From contig DAIDHC010000100.1 in NCBI GenBank assembly GCA_027452065.1, forward strand, positions 1-38,521: a DNA stretch of 38,521 bases. The letters are read 5' to 3'. This document shows positions 1 through 8,579 of this stretch, piece by piece; the first letter of the stretch is position 1; each line of letters begins with the position of its first letter. This stretch comes from Bryobacterales bacterium. Lineage in GTDB: Bacteria > Acidobacteriota > Terriglobia > Bryobacterales > Bryobacteraceae. Under the pieces are notes generated by a model that saw only the letters and a list, made by a program, of their open reading frames with translations, did no database searches and was not told the origin of the DNA. The position numbers and the translations under genes were made by a program.

Positions 1-1070
1 CTTATTTCATGAGCGTCGCCGTGCCGTCGGCGACTACGGCGGCGCACTCCAGCCTGGTGCTTTCGCAGGGCTTCCCGCCGGACCTTCTCAGCACCACCAA
101 CCTGAAGAACCCCAACCTGTTTTCGCTGTCGCCGCAGTTCGCCATGCCGACCGTCGATCAATGGAACGTCAGCGTCCAGCGCGAGTTGCCCGGCGATAGC
201 GTGCTCACGGTGTCCTACGTCGGCTCGAGCACTTCCCACCTGATGGGCGACAACTTCATCAACGCTCCGCCCCCCGGCCCCGGCGCCATCAACCCGCGGC
301 GCCCGTTCCCGCAGTACGGCGACATCAACTTCCAGTCGCCTTACGGGCACTCCACTTACCAGGCTCTGCAACTCACCTTTCAGAAGCGCTACAAGAACGG
401 CCTGTCCATCCTGATGGACTACACCTGGAGCCATTCGCTCGACAACGTATTAAATAATGAAGACAACGTCGGCGGCGCGGTGCCTCAGAACCCGAACGAC
501 TGGAGCGCCGAGAAAGCCTCGTCGGGTTTCGATGTGCCGCAGCACTTTGTCACCAGCGTCATTTACCAGTTGCCGGTCGGGAGCCAGGGGAAGTTTCTGG
601 GCGGTTCGGCGGTGACCCGCGCCGTGTTCGGCGGCTGGCAACTGGGCGGCATCTTCGTGGCGCAGAGCGGGTTTCCGATGACCCTCACGGTGAGCCCCAA
701 CCCGGCCAACACCACCACGCCGGCGCGTCCCAACCGGGTTTGCGACGGCAACTTGTCCGGCTCGGCGCAGACCATCCACGAGTGGTACCAGGTGAACTGC
801 TTCGTGCCCGCCGCTCCATATACTTATGGCAACTCCGGCCGCGGCGTCATCCGTTCGCCCGGGCTGGTGAACCTGGACGCCCTGGTGGACCGCTACTTCA
901 AGCTTTCCGAGAGGATGAACCTGGAATTCCGCGGGGAGTTCTTCAACTTCACCAACTCGGCGCACTTCGGCCGGCCGGACCTGGTGATCGGCACGCCCCA
1001 GGCGGGTCAGATCACGTCAGACGCCGCCCCGAACCGCGAGATCCAGTTCGCCCTTCGCCTGCTGTTCTGA
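1..1070 (+). CDS. TonB-dependent receptor, Oar-like, C-terminal part (5' truncated by window)
   Basis: The reading frame is open to the left edge, so the first visible ATG (9) is almost certainly internal and only the last ~355 residues of an outer-membrane beta-barrel are seen. Support is the close match to the C-terminal third of the complete receptor at 1584-5021: both carry a PTVDQWN/TPYVWQWN-like strand, a YVGS strand followed by a proline-rich RRPFP loop, a short YxALQ-FQ(K/R)R strand, an NYTYSH/DYTWSH strand, an EFFN(F/I) motif and a final aromatic strand ending in FALRLLF. Such Oar/CarboxypepD_reg receptors sit in the outer membrane and are expanded in Acidobacteria; substrates are usually unknown. 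The plug and signal peptide lie outside the window, so a TonB link cannot be checked. No terminator hairpin was seen after the stop. Confidence 0.88.
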   Translation, partial: YFMSVAVPSATTAAHSSLVLSQGFPPDLLSTTNLKNPNLFSLSPQFAMPTVDQWNVSVQRELPGDSVLTVSYVGSSTSHLMGDNFINAPPPGPGAINPRRPFPQYGDINFQSPYGHSTYQALQLTFQKRYKNGLSILMDYTWSHSLDNVLNNEDNVGGAVPQNPNDWSAEKASSGFDVPQHFVTSVIYQLPVGSQGKFLGGSAVTRAVFGGWQLGGIFVAQSGFPMTLTVSPNPANTTTPARPNRVCDGNLSGSAQTIHEWYQVNCFVPAAPYTYGNSGRGVIRSPGLVNLDALVDRYFKLSERMNLEFRGEFFNFTNSAHFGRPDLVIGTPQAGQITSDAAPNREIQFALRLLF

Positions 1071-1135
1071 CCGCCGCGAAGCAAACCTTTGAATGATAGC
1101 CACTTAGCTGCGAGGCACCTGCTGCCGCCTTGCAA

Positions 1136-1415
1136 CGAAACGAAGCCAGTCGGCCAGCGCCGCGCGGGCCGGGGGGTTGACGAAACGAAGCCACGGTCGA
1201 CGGAGCGTAAGCCGGGAAACGCTGCGAAACGAAGCCAGCTGGCCAGCGCCGCGCGGGGCGGGGGGTTGACGAAACGAAGCCACGGTCGACGGAGCGTAAG
1301 CCGGGGAACGCTTCGAAACGAAGCCAGTCAGCCAGCGCCGCGCCGGGCGGAGGCTTGACGAAACGAAGCCACGGTCGACGGAGCGTAAGCCGGATAACAC
1401 TTAGAAACGAAGCCA
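1136..1415. repeat. Three 89-bp tandem repeats built from a 13-bp element every 44-45 bp
   Basis: The 513-bp gap between the two receptor genes holds three near-identical 89-bp units starting at 1136, 1225 and 1314, plus the start of a fourth at 1403. Each unit has two halves, both opening with CGAAACGAAGCCA; this element therefore occurs at 1136, 1181, 1225, 1270, 1314, 1359 and (first base changed) 1403. Half A continues into a GC-rich GGCCAGCGCCGCGCGGG stretch, half B into CGGTCGACGGAGCGTAAGC. Because the interval sequences alternate A/B/A/B and are themselves conserved, this is not a CRISPR. No protein-coding signal was seen on either strand. Only the promoter described at 1545-1553 is recognisable in the rest of the gap (1071-1135 and 1416-1583). 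Confidence 0.9.
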
Positions 1416-1501
1416 AACGGTCCGCGCGGCGGTGGGCTGGGAAGGGCTGCCCGGGGACATCCCGGACGGCGGGGGCGTTGAGCGAGAGTAAGGAACTGTT
1501 T

Positions 1502-1553
1502 GATTACCTTTGATTGTTTTTGTAATCGTTTTACTTCGAACCTCTGATATACT
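1502..1553 (+). promoter_or_regulatory. Putative extended -10 promoter of the second receptor gene, with a small inverted repeat
   Basis: TGATATACT at 1545-1553 is an extended -10 (TGn followed by TATACT at 1548-1553), about 30 bp before the ATG at 1584. No good -35 hexamer lies at the usual distance, as often seen with extended -10 promoters. An inverted repeat GATTAC (1502-1507) / GTAATC (1522-1527) lies where a -35 or an activator site would be. The region is markedly AT-richer than its surroundings. Prediction only. Confidence 0.45.
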
Positions 1554-1583
1554 CTTGGAACGTAGAGTTCGTGGGAGGTTTTG

Positions 1584-4500
1584 ATGAGCAAGATGATCAT
1601 CCGGGTCGGTCTGACCCTCTCGTTGTTATTTTCAATTCCGGCGTTCGCTCAAAAGGACACCGCCGCGTTGGTGGGGACAGTGCTCGATTCCTCCGGCGCT
1701 TCGGTGCCGGGAGCGGCGATTACGGCGATCAACGTCGATACCAACTACACTTACAGGGCCGAGAGTAACGCGGCCGGGGAGTGGACGATCAGCCCGGTGC
1801 GCATCGGCACCTACAAAGTTTCGATTTCGCTGAAGGGGTTTAAGACGTCGGAGGTGGGTCCGATGACGCTCGATGTGCAGCAGCGGCAGAGAGTGGACGT
1901 GACGCTACAGCCCGGCGAAGTGAAGGAGACGGTGCAGGTTCAGGAGGCGGCGCCGCTGCTCGAAACCGACACCAGCGAGCGCGGGCAGGTGGTGAACAGC
2001 GCGCTGATGCAGGGGTTGCCGTTGAACGGACGGAACGCGGTGCAGTTGGCGCAGTTGACCGCGGGCGTGACGACGAGCGAGCCGGGAGCGCGCGACCAGA
2101 CGGGATTCGGGTTCAGCGCCAACGGGGCGCGGTCGCTGCAGAACAATTTCATGTTGGACGGCATCGACAACAACTCGAACCTGCCGGACCTGCTCAACGA
2201 AGCGAACTACGTGGTGATGCCGTCGGTGGACGCGCTGCAGGAATTCAAGGTGCAGACCAACACGTACAGCGCGGAATTCGGACGGGCGAACGGAGCGGTG
2301 GTGAACGCGACGATCAAGAGCGGCACCAACGAAGTGCACGGCGTGCTGTACGAGTTTCTGCGGAACGACGCGCTGGACGCGCGGAACTTCTTCGACGCGC
2401 AGAGGCCGCCTTACAAACAGAACCAGTTCGGGGCCACGCTGGGCGGGCCGATCATTAAAGACAAGCTTTTCATTTTCGGCGACTACGAGGGGTTGCGAAT
2501 CCGCGAAGCGCAGACGCTGACCTCGCAGGTGCCGACGATGGCGCAACGCGCCGGGGATTTTTCGAGCTACCTCGACCTTACCTCGCCGACGGGCGTAAAC
2601 GACTGCAACGGCCGCATGACGTACGCGGGCGAGATCTTCAACACCAGGGGCACGCAGGCGAGCAGCACGAGCCCGACCGGGTTCTGCGGCGTGCCGTTCG
2701 GCTACACGCCGGGCGGGCAGCCGTCGAACGTGATTCCGGCCAGCGCACAGGATCCCCTGGGCGTGAAGCTGATGAACCTGTTCCCGACGCCGAACGTGAA
2801 CGGCAACGGATACAACTATCTTTCGAACCCGGTTCAGACGCAGGACGGCAACCAGGGCGACGTTCGCGTGGACCAGGTGCTGTCGAGTAAAGACACGGCC
2901 TTTTACCGGTTCAGCGAATCGCAGCAGCCCTCGGTGATTCCGGGGCCGTTCGGCGGACTTGCCGACGGCGGCGGCTTCTTCACCGGCATTCAGCAGATCA
3001 ACGGATACAACCTCGCCATCAGCGAAACGCACATCTTCAGTCCGACGAAGGTGAACGAGCTGAGGCTGGGCTATAACCGTTTGCACGCGCTGCGATCGCA
3101 GTTCAACGCCAACACGAACGTGTCGGGCCAGATCGGATTTCCCGGCGTGCCGTACGCGCCCGGCACCGACAACGGCGGGCTGCCGCAGTTGACCTTCAGC
3201 GACGCCTCGACACTGGGCAGCCCGACGTATCTGCCGTCCAACGAAATTCAGAACACCTACTCGTTTTCCGATACGTTCACTTTCATTCACGGGGCGCACA
3301 CGTGGAAGTGGGGCGGGGAGTTCCGGCCCGAGGAGTTTACGATCAACCAGCCGGCGGCGCCAAGGGGCACCATGTCTTTCGGCACGGTATTCACGGACAA
3401 CGCCGGGGTACCGGGTTCGGGCGGAAGCGGGCTGGCCAGTCTGCTGAGCGGGCAGACCGACGGCGGCAGCATCAACAATCTTCACAACATCGACTACCTG
3501 CGGCACAACTACGACTTCTTCATCCAGGACGACTGGCGCGTGAACCGGCGGCTGACGCTGAACCTGGGCGTGCGCTATGAGTTCTACTCGCCGGTTTACG
3601 AGCGGTTCAACTCGCAGGCGAACTTCAACCCGATCACGGGCAAGCTGGACATTCCGGCGAGCAGCAATGTGAGCCTGACGCCGACCTTTGCCAGCATTCT
3701 GCCGGTGAATCACAACGCGCCCAACGGACTGGTGAATCCGGACTACAACAACTTCGCGCCGCGCGTCGGGCTGGCATACCAGGTGACGCCGAAACTGGTG
3801 TACCGGAGCGCAGTCGGCATGTTCTACGGCGGCGCCGAGAGCGGGCCGTACAGCAACCCGAGTCCGGGCTTCAACCCGCCGTATTTCGTGGGCGAGAGCT
3901 TCAACATGCCGTGCGGCCTGCCGTCGATGAATCCCGGGGCGCTGGACTGTTCGATTCCGGGGCTGAGGAACCTGCAGAACGGATTTCCGGCCAATGCCCT
4001 GGTGGACCCGAACACGCCGACGCTGTTCTCGGTGGATCCGAATCTGAAGACGCCGTACGTGTGGCAGTGGAACAGCACGCTGCAGTACCAGCTTGACCAG
4101 AACACGCTGCTGGAAGCGGCCTACGTGGGTTCGAAGGGCACGAAGCTGTATACGTTCTTCAATCTGAACCAGGCCTATCCGACGGCGGACCCCTCGGCGG
4201 CATACGCGCCGCGGCGGCCATTCCCGTACGTGGATTCGAGCATCGCCTACTTCAACTCGGCGGGCAACTCGGAGTACGACGCGCTGCAGACGAAATTCCA
4301 GCGGCGGTTTTCGGGCGGGCTGACGGTGCTGGTGAACTACACATACAGCCACGCTCTCGGCAATGCTTCAAACGCGAACCTGGGCGCGCAGAACAACGAC
4401 GGGTTCCGCTGGACCGAGTATCCGCAGTGGGAGCACGGCAACCTGGACTTCGACGTCCGGAACCGGTTTGTGGCGAACTACATTTGGGACATTCCGGTGG

Positions 4501-5021
4501 GCCGGGGAAAGCACTTCGGCTCCGACATGCCGAAGGCGCTGGACTATGTGGTCGGCCAGTGGGAGGTATCCGGGATCACGACATTCTCCTCGGGCACGTG
4601 GTACACGGTGACGGACGGGAACGGAAACTTCGCCAACTCCGACGGGCAGCAGCGGCCGAACGCGGTGTTCGGGCAGAACGCGAACAGCAAGCCGTGCGTG
4701 GCGGGCACGTTCTTCAACACGTGCGCCTTCACGGATCCGGCGCTGGGCTCGTTCGGCAACGTGGGACAAAACACGATCCTGGGCCCGGGGGTTCAGGAAT
4801 GGGATCTGTCGTTCATCAAAGAGATTCCGGTGATGGAGAAGCGGCGGCTGGAAATCCGGGCGGAGTTTTTCAACATTTTCAACCACGCCAACTTCCTGTT
4901 CGCCAAGCCGGGGCCGCAGAATTCGAACAATTCGACGGTGTTCGGGACGCCGACGTTCGGTTATGTGACGGCGGCGCAGGCGCCGCGGCAGATCCAGTTT
5001 GCGCTGAAGTTCTACTTCTGA
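1584..5021 (+). CDS. TonB-dependent receptor with carboxypeptidase-regulatory-like N-terminus (Oar-like)
   Basis: Large outer-membrane receptor of 1145 residues. The ATG at 1584 is chosen over the in-frame TTG at 1581 because GGGAGG (1573-1578) stands 5 nt before it. A signal peptide covers about residues 1-23 (MSKMIIRV..., ending near AFAQ). Residues ~25-115 form a carboxypeptidase-regulatory-like beta-sandwich (GTVLDSSGASVPGA, GTYKVSISLKGF). A plug domain follows with the LPLNGRN motif typical of this family and the GTNEVHG-YEFLRND-LDARNFFD block, then a barrel ending in the aromatic FALKFYF. No TonB box was recognisable. The protein lies behind a related receptor end on the same strand, suggesting local duplication, and has its own promoter and terminator. 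Substrate unknown; SusC-like glycan receptors are larger relatives, but no SusD partner is present. Confidence 0.93.
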   Translation: MSKMIIRVGLTLSLLFSIPAFAQKDTAALVGTVLDSSGASVPGAAITAINVDTNYTYRAESNAAGEWTISPVRIGTYKVSISLKGFKTSEVGPMTLDVQQRQRVDVTLQPGEVKETVQVQEAAPLLETDTSERGQVVNSALMQGLPLNGRNAVQLAQLTAGVTTSEPGARDQTGFGFSANGARSLQNNFMLDGIDNNSNLPDLLNEANYVVMPSVDALQEFKVQTNTYSAEFGRANGAVVNATIKSGTNEVHGVLYEFLRNDALDARNFFDAQRPPYKQNQFGATLGGPIIKDKLFIFGDYEGLRIREAQTLTSQVPTMAQRAGDFSSYLDLTSPTGVNDCNGRMTYAGEIFNTRGTQASSTSPTGFCGVPFGYTPGGQPSNVIPASAQDPLGVKLMNLFPTPNVNGNGYNYLSNPVQTQDGNQGDVRVDQVLSSKDTAFYRFSESQQPSVIPGPFGGLADGGGFFTGIQQINGYNLAISETHIFSPTKVNELRLGYNRLHALRSQFNANTNVSGQIGFPGVPYAPGTDNGGLPQLTFSDASTLGSPTYLPSNEIQNTYSFSDTFTFIHGAHTWKWGGEFRPEEFTINQPAAPRGTMSFGTVFTDNAGVPGSGGSGLASLLSGQTDGGSINNLHNIDYLRHNYDFFIQDDWRVNRRLTLNLGVRYEFYSPVYERFNSQANFNPITGKLDIPASSNVSLTPTFASILPVNHNAPNGLVNPDYNNFAPRVGLAYQVTPKLVYRSAVGMFYGGAESGPYSNPSPGFNPPYFVGESFNMPCGLPSMNPGALDCSIPGLRNLQNGFPANALVDPNTPTLFSVDPNLKTPYVWQWNSTLQYQLDQNTLLEAAYVGSKGTKLYTFFNLNQAYPTADPSAAYAPRRPFPYVDSSIAYFNSAGNSEYDALQTKFQRRFSGGLTVLVNYTYSHALGNASNANLGAQNNDGFRWTEYPQWEHGNLDFDVRNRFVANYIWDIPVGRGKHFGSDMPKALDYVVGQWEVSGITTFSSGTWYTVTDGNGNFANSDGQQRPNAVFGQNANSKPCVAGTFFNTCAFTDPALGSFGNVGQNTILGPGVQEWDLSFIKEIPVMEKRRLEIRAEFFNIFNHANFLFAKPGPQNSNNSTVFGTPTFGYVTAAQAPRQIQFALKFYF

Positions 5022-5052
5022 GCGAGTAGGGTTTCAGCGGGAGTTCGCAGCG

Positions 5053-5099
5053 GGGCGCCGGCTTTCCCTGGTGACGGGGGAACGGCGCCTCACTTTTTT
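5053..5099 (+). terminator. Rho-independent terminator after the receptor gene
   Basis: GGCGCCG (5054-5060) pairs with CGGCGCC (5083-5089); the stem continues inward with TTCCC against GGGAA, and six T residues (5094-5099) follow the stem by four bases. It lies about 30 bp after the receptor stop codon at 5021. Confidence 0.75.
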
Positions 5100-5197
5100 G
5101 CCGAGTCGGATTCGGGCGGGGATCAGGGTGGCGCCGTGTCTGAGTGTGGGCGGGGAGGCCGGGGCCGGCGAACGGCGCGGGACCGGCAGAATTATTT

Positions 5198-5245
5198 TAT
5201 CCGGGTAGTATTGACAATGGATTGTATCCGGGTAAAATTGGTTTA
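5198..5245 (+). promoter_or_regulatory. Promoter and candidate operator of the DUF2239 gene; predicted leaderless start
   Basis: TTGACA (5211-5216) and TAAAAT (5233-5238) are separated by 16 bp, a near-consensus housekeeping promoter. Six bases after the -10 comes the ATG at 5245, so the expected transcription start coincides with the start codon; no Shine-Dalgarno sequence is present, which fits a leaderless mRNA. The 10-bp word TATCCGGGTA occurs twice, at 5198-5207 and 5225-5234, 27 bp apart, the second copy running into the -10. The word is an imperfect palindrome around CCGG, so the pair could be an operator. Confidence 0.6.
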
Positions 5246-5796
5246 TGAGTTACACAGCTTTTTGCGGACTTCACCGGGCGGGAACGGGGAGTGCGGACGA
5301 ACTCCTGGAAATATTAAAAGGTAGATCGCAGGGCGAGTTTCTGGTTTTTGACGACTCGACGGGTGCGCAGATCGACCTCCCGATGGGGAGCAGATCGGCG
5401 GAGGCGGCAGAGCGGGAGGCAGAGATTCGGGCCGAGGAGGGCCGCGGGAGGGGACGGCCGCGCCTGGGAGTGGTTGCCCGGGAAGTGACGCTGTTGCCGC
5501 GGCACTGGGACTGGCTGAACGCACAACCGGGCGGGGCATCGGTAGCGCTGCGAAGGCTGGTGGACGAGGCGCGGAAGAGCAGCGGCGACCGCGATCGTGT
5601 GCGGGCGGCGCAGGAGGGGGCTTATCGGTTCATGTCGGCCATCGCGGGCAACCTTCCGGGATTCGAAGAAGCGGCGCGGGCGCTGTTCGCCTATGACCGG
5701 AGGCGGTTCACGCATTGCGTGGCGGGCTGGCCGGAGGATGTGCGCGATTACGCGGTCCGGCTGGCATTTTCGGACCGGGAACCGGCGCAGGACTGA
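5245..5796 (+). CDS. DUF2239 family protein, possible ribbon-helix-helix-like DNA-binding protein
   Basis: A 183-residue protein recognised as DUF2239 by its opening (YTAFCGLHRAGTG), the FLVFDD-TGAQIDL block (residues ~32-46) and the highly conserved central segment at ~70-113 (GRPRLGVV, EVTLLPRHWDWL, QPGGASVALRRLV). The family has no established function. The central segment reads as strand (EVTLLP), helix (RHWDWLN), a PGG turn and a second helix (SVALRRLVDEAR), the order of a ribbon-helix-helix DNA-binding unit; this is my inference from the pattern, not a known assignment. The gene is monocistronic, following a terminator and facing the convergent permease gene, with a strong promoter overlapping a duplicated 10-bp word, which suggests autoregulation. 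Confidence 0.82.
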   Translation: MSYTAFCGLHRAGTGSADELLEILKGRSQGEFLVFDDSTGAQIDLPMGSRSAEAAEREAEIRAEEGRGRGRPRLGVVAREVTLLPRHWDWLNAQPGGASVALRRLVDEARKSSGDRDRVRAAQEGAYRFMSAIAGNLPGFEEAARALFAYDRRRFTHCVAGWPEDVRDYAVRLAFSDREPAQD

Positions 5797-5914
5797 AGAG
5801 GGCTTCGGCGCGGAGGGGCGCTCGGGCGGGCCGGCGGGTGTGCGCGCGGTTGCGCGGGTGGACGCGATTGACGGCGTAGCGAGGGACGGGCGCAAGGGGA
5901 GGCGACCGGGCGGG

Positions 5915-5944
5915 TCAACTCGAGCCAGCTCAACTCGAGCGCAG
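5915..5944. repeat. 15-bp tandem microduplication giving two in-frame stop codons
   Basis: TCAACTCGAGC occurs at 5915-5925 and again at 5930-5940, a 15-bp period. On the minus strand this duplicates the last codons and stop of the permease gene, so a second TCG-AGT-TGA follows the first in the same frame. Probably replication slippage; no function is evident. Confidence 0.6.
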
Positions 5945-8563
5945 GGCGGCCATGGGGTCGACGCGGGACGCGCGGCGGGCGGGGATGTAGGCGGCGAGGG
6001 CGGCGACGGCGGTCAGTAGGGCCGCGATGGCGAGGAATGTGAACGGATCGCCGGCGGTGACTCCAAAAAGGAGGCTGGAGAGCGCGCTCGACAGAACGCG
6101 AGACGCCGCCAAACCCACGGCGAGGCCCAGGGCGGCGAGCTCGATAGTGCGGAATACGAAGCGGAATTGAAGATTGCGCGGGGAGGCTCCCAGGGCCATG
6201 CGGATTCCCAGTTCCTGCGCGCGCTGGCTGACCGAGAACGAGATTACGGCATAGATCCCGAGGGAAGCGAGGATGAGGGCGAACGCGGCGAAGCCGGTCA
6301 GGAGCATGAGGAGAAAGCGCCGCGGCGAGACGGCTTTGTCGACGAGATCCTCAAAGGTGACGAATTCGCGGACGGGGAGATTGGGGTCGAGGGGACGGAG
6401 CGCCTTTCGAAGCCCGGCCGCGAGGCTGCCGGCGGGGAGCGCCGATCGCACGACCAGTTGCATGGCCGCGTAGTCCGCGGTTTGGCGCATCGGCAGATAC
6501 ATTTCAGCGCCGCCGGGCTGTTCGAGAGCCGTATGACGGACGTCGGCGACGACGCCCACGACACGCCGCCCGCCGTCTGTGGTAATCATCTGACCCAAGG
6601 GATTCCGGTCCGGCCAAAGCGTTCGAGCCAGCGTCTGGTTGATGACGACGACGCGCTCATCGGATGCCCGGTCGGCGGCGGTGAAGTCCCGGCCCGAGCG
6701 CAACGGAATTCCGGCCGCCTGGAAATATCCATCGGTGACGACGCGGACGAACGGCTCCGGCGGCGGATGGCGCTTACCGTAGATCTGACCGACGGCGCCC
6801 GCGGACCAGGAACGGTCGTCGCGCAGCGGGAGTGTGTCGGTGATGCCGGCGGCGACGATGCCGGGGACGGAGCGGGCGCGGCGGAGGACATCGTCGATGA
6901 AGGAGTTTTGCCGCGAGAGGCTGGGGAGAGGGAAACTCGGGTCGATGCGCAAGGCGGCTGCCCGCTGGGGCTGGAAACCGAGATTGACGTCGAGGACGCG
7001 GAAGAAACTCCGGATCAGGAGCCCGGCGCCGACGAGCAGAACGCAGGCGAAGGCAAGCTCGGCAACTACGAGGGAATCGCGGAGAAGGGCGTGGCGCCGG
7101 GCGCCGGTCGAGCGGCGGCCCGCATCCTGAAGCGTCGTGGGAAGGGAGAGAGCGGTGACCCGCAGGGCCGGCAGCAGTCCAAAGAGCATCCCGGCGGCGG
7201 CGGCGGCGAGCAAGGTGAACAGCAGAGCCCTGACATCGACGCGAACGGTATCGAGCAGAGGGAGGATGAAGGCGTGGAGGTGGGACAGCCCGCGCGTGGC
7301 GGCGATTGCGAGAACAAGGCCAACCAAGGCGCCGCAACAGGAGAGCGCGACACTTTCGGTGAGCATCTGGCGCAGAAGCCGGGAACGTCCGGCGCCTAAG
7401 GCTGCACGCACGGCCATTTCCTTTTGCCGGGCGCCCAGGCGCGCCAGTTGCAGATTCGAGAGATTCGCGCAGACCAGGAGCATGACGAGGGAGACGGCGC
7501 AGGAGAGGACGAACAGGGCCGGCGAGGCGGGTCCACTGACGTGACGGGCCAGCGGCATCAGAGTTGGGACCAACGGGTTCCGCTCCGGGTGCTGGAGGGT
7601 GAGTTGTTTGGCTAGCGAGGCCAACTCAGCCTGGGCGCCCGCGACGGTTTGGCCGGGCTTCAGCCTGCCGACGACCTTCATGGTGTTGCCGCTTGGTTTT
7701 GCTTTGTCGCCGAGCGGCCAGGGGATGAAGATATCGACGGGACGGGCGGGGTCGAAGATACCGGCGAAATCGAAGGAAGCCGGCATCACGCCGACAATGG
7801 TCGAGGGGCGATTGTTCAAGGTGAGGGTCCGGCCGAGGACGGTGGGATCGGAATCGAAACGCCGCCGCCAGAAGCTGTAGCTCAATATCATTGCCGGAGG
7901 AGCGGAATAGCGGCCGCGGCATTCGGCGGCGGTGAACGATCTTCCGAGGGCGGGTTCGACGCCGAGTAATGAGAACAGGTTTCCGGTTACCGGGACGCTG
8001 GTGAGGCGCTCGGGCTCGCCGGCGCCGGTGAGTTGGCGATCGCCGGGGTAATAGAAGCCGGACCAACCGGCAAGATCGGAGAAGGAGCGGTTCAACTCCC
8101 TGAGGTCGGCGAAATGCTCGGCCTGGGTGGAGTTGAAGTGGGCGTTGGTCATCCATACCAGGCGCGCGGGATCGCGGAAGGGGAGCGGGCGCAGCAGCAT
8201 GGCATTGACGACGCTGAAGACGGTGGAGACGGCACCGATGCCGAGGCCGGCGATGAGGATGGTAAACGCGGTAAATCCGGCGTCACGCCGCATGCCGCGA
8301 AACGAATGGAGTAAATCCTGCGCCAGATCGCCGATCCAGCGGGCGATCCAGATGGAACGGGCTTCTTCGGATTGTTTTGTCATATTGCCAAACTTTCTGT
8401 ACGCCGCGGACCGGGCGCCGGGCTCCTCCATTCCTTGCGCGATCAACTCGTCGATCATCGAGGCGATGTGGAATTCCATCTCCTCCCGGAGCGTGCGATT
8501 TCTTTCGCCCTGGCCGAGGCAGTAGAGAAGGCGGCGGCGGAAACGTTTCCATGAGGCTGGCAT
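5930..8563 (-). CDS. ADOP-type (MacB/FtsX-like) ABC permease without an ATPase partner
   Basis: A 877-residue inner-membrane protein of the 'acidobacterial duplicated orphan permease' type. An N-terminal prefix (residues ~20-90, LREEMEFHIASMIDELIAQG and AYRKFGN) precedes a MacB periplasmic-core/FtsX unit: first membrane helix at ~95-123 (FTILIAGLGIGAVSTVFSV), periplasmic domain with QTVAGAQAELASLAKQL, and three FtsX helices around LLVCANLSNLQLARLGAR. The layout then repeats, ending in the classic LGIYAVISFSVSQRAQELGIR-MALGA block and PARRASRVDPMAALRSS. The start at 8563 is preferred because further upstream codons would overlap padR; it lies 16 bp after the padR stop, so the two genes are surely co-transcribed. 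No ABC ATPase is nearby, as is usual for this family. Function is unproven; MacB-like export or mechanotransmission is a guess. Confidence 0.92.
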   Translation of the reverse strand: MPASWKRFRRRLLYCLGQGERNRTLREEMEFHIASMIDELIAQGMEEPGARSAAYRKFGNMTKQSEEARSIWIARWIGDLAQDLLHSFRGMRRDAGFTAFTILIAGLGIGAVSTVFSVVNAMLLRPLPFRDPARLVWMTNAHFNSTQAEHFADLRELNRSFSDLAGWSGFYYPGDRQLTGAGEPERLTSVPVTGNLFSLLGVEPALGRSFTAAECRGRYSAPPAMILSYSFWRRRFDSDPTVLGRTLTLNNRPSTIVGVMPASFDFAGIFDPARPVDIFIPWPLGDKAKPSGNTMKVVGRLKPGQTVAGAQAELASLAKQLTLQHPERNPLVPTLMPLARHVSGPASPALFVLSCAVSLVMLLVCANLSNLQLARLGARQKEMAVRAALGAGRSRLLRQMLTESVALSCCGALVGLVLAIAATRGLSHLHAFILPLLDTVRVDVRALLFTLLAAAAAGMLFGLLPALRVTALSLPTTLQDAGRRSTGARRHALLRDSLVVAELAFACVLLVGAGLLIRSFFRVLDVNLGFQPQRAAALRIDPSFPLPSLSRQNSFIDDVLRRARSVPGIVAAGITDTLPLRDDRSWSAGAVGQIYGKRHPPPEPFVRVVTDGYFQAAGIPLRSGRDFTAADRASDERVVVINQTLARTLWPDRNPLGQMITTDGGRRVVGVVADVRHTALEQPGGAEMYLPMRQTADYAAMQLVVRSALPAGSLAAGLRKALRPLDPNLPVREFVTFEDLVDKAVSPRRFLLMLLTGFAAFALILASLGIYAVISFSVSQRAQELGIRMALGASPRNLQFRFVFRTIELAALGLAVGLAASRVLSSALSSLLFGVTAGDPFTFLAIAALLTAVAALAAYIPARRASRVDPMAALRSS

Positions 8564-8579
8564 GCGCGTTTCCCGGAGT

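Noticed and set aside
1136..1415. CRISPR array
   Set aside because: The short element is regularly spaced, but the intervals are two alternating conserved sequences rather than unique spacers, and no cas genes are near.
1905..4352. An 815-codon open frame on the minus strand inside the receptor gene
   Set aside because: Arginine/valine-rich low-complexity antisense of a clearly recognised receptor.
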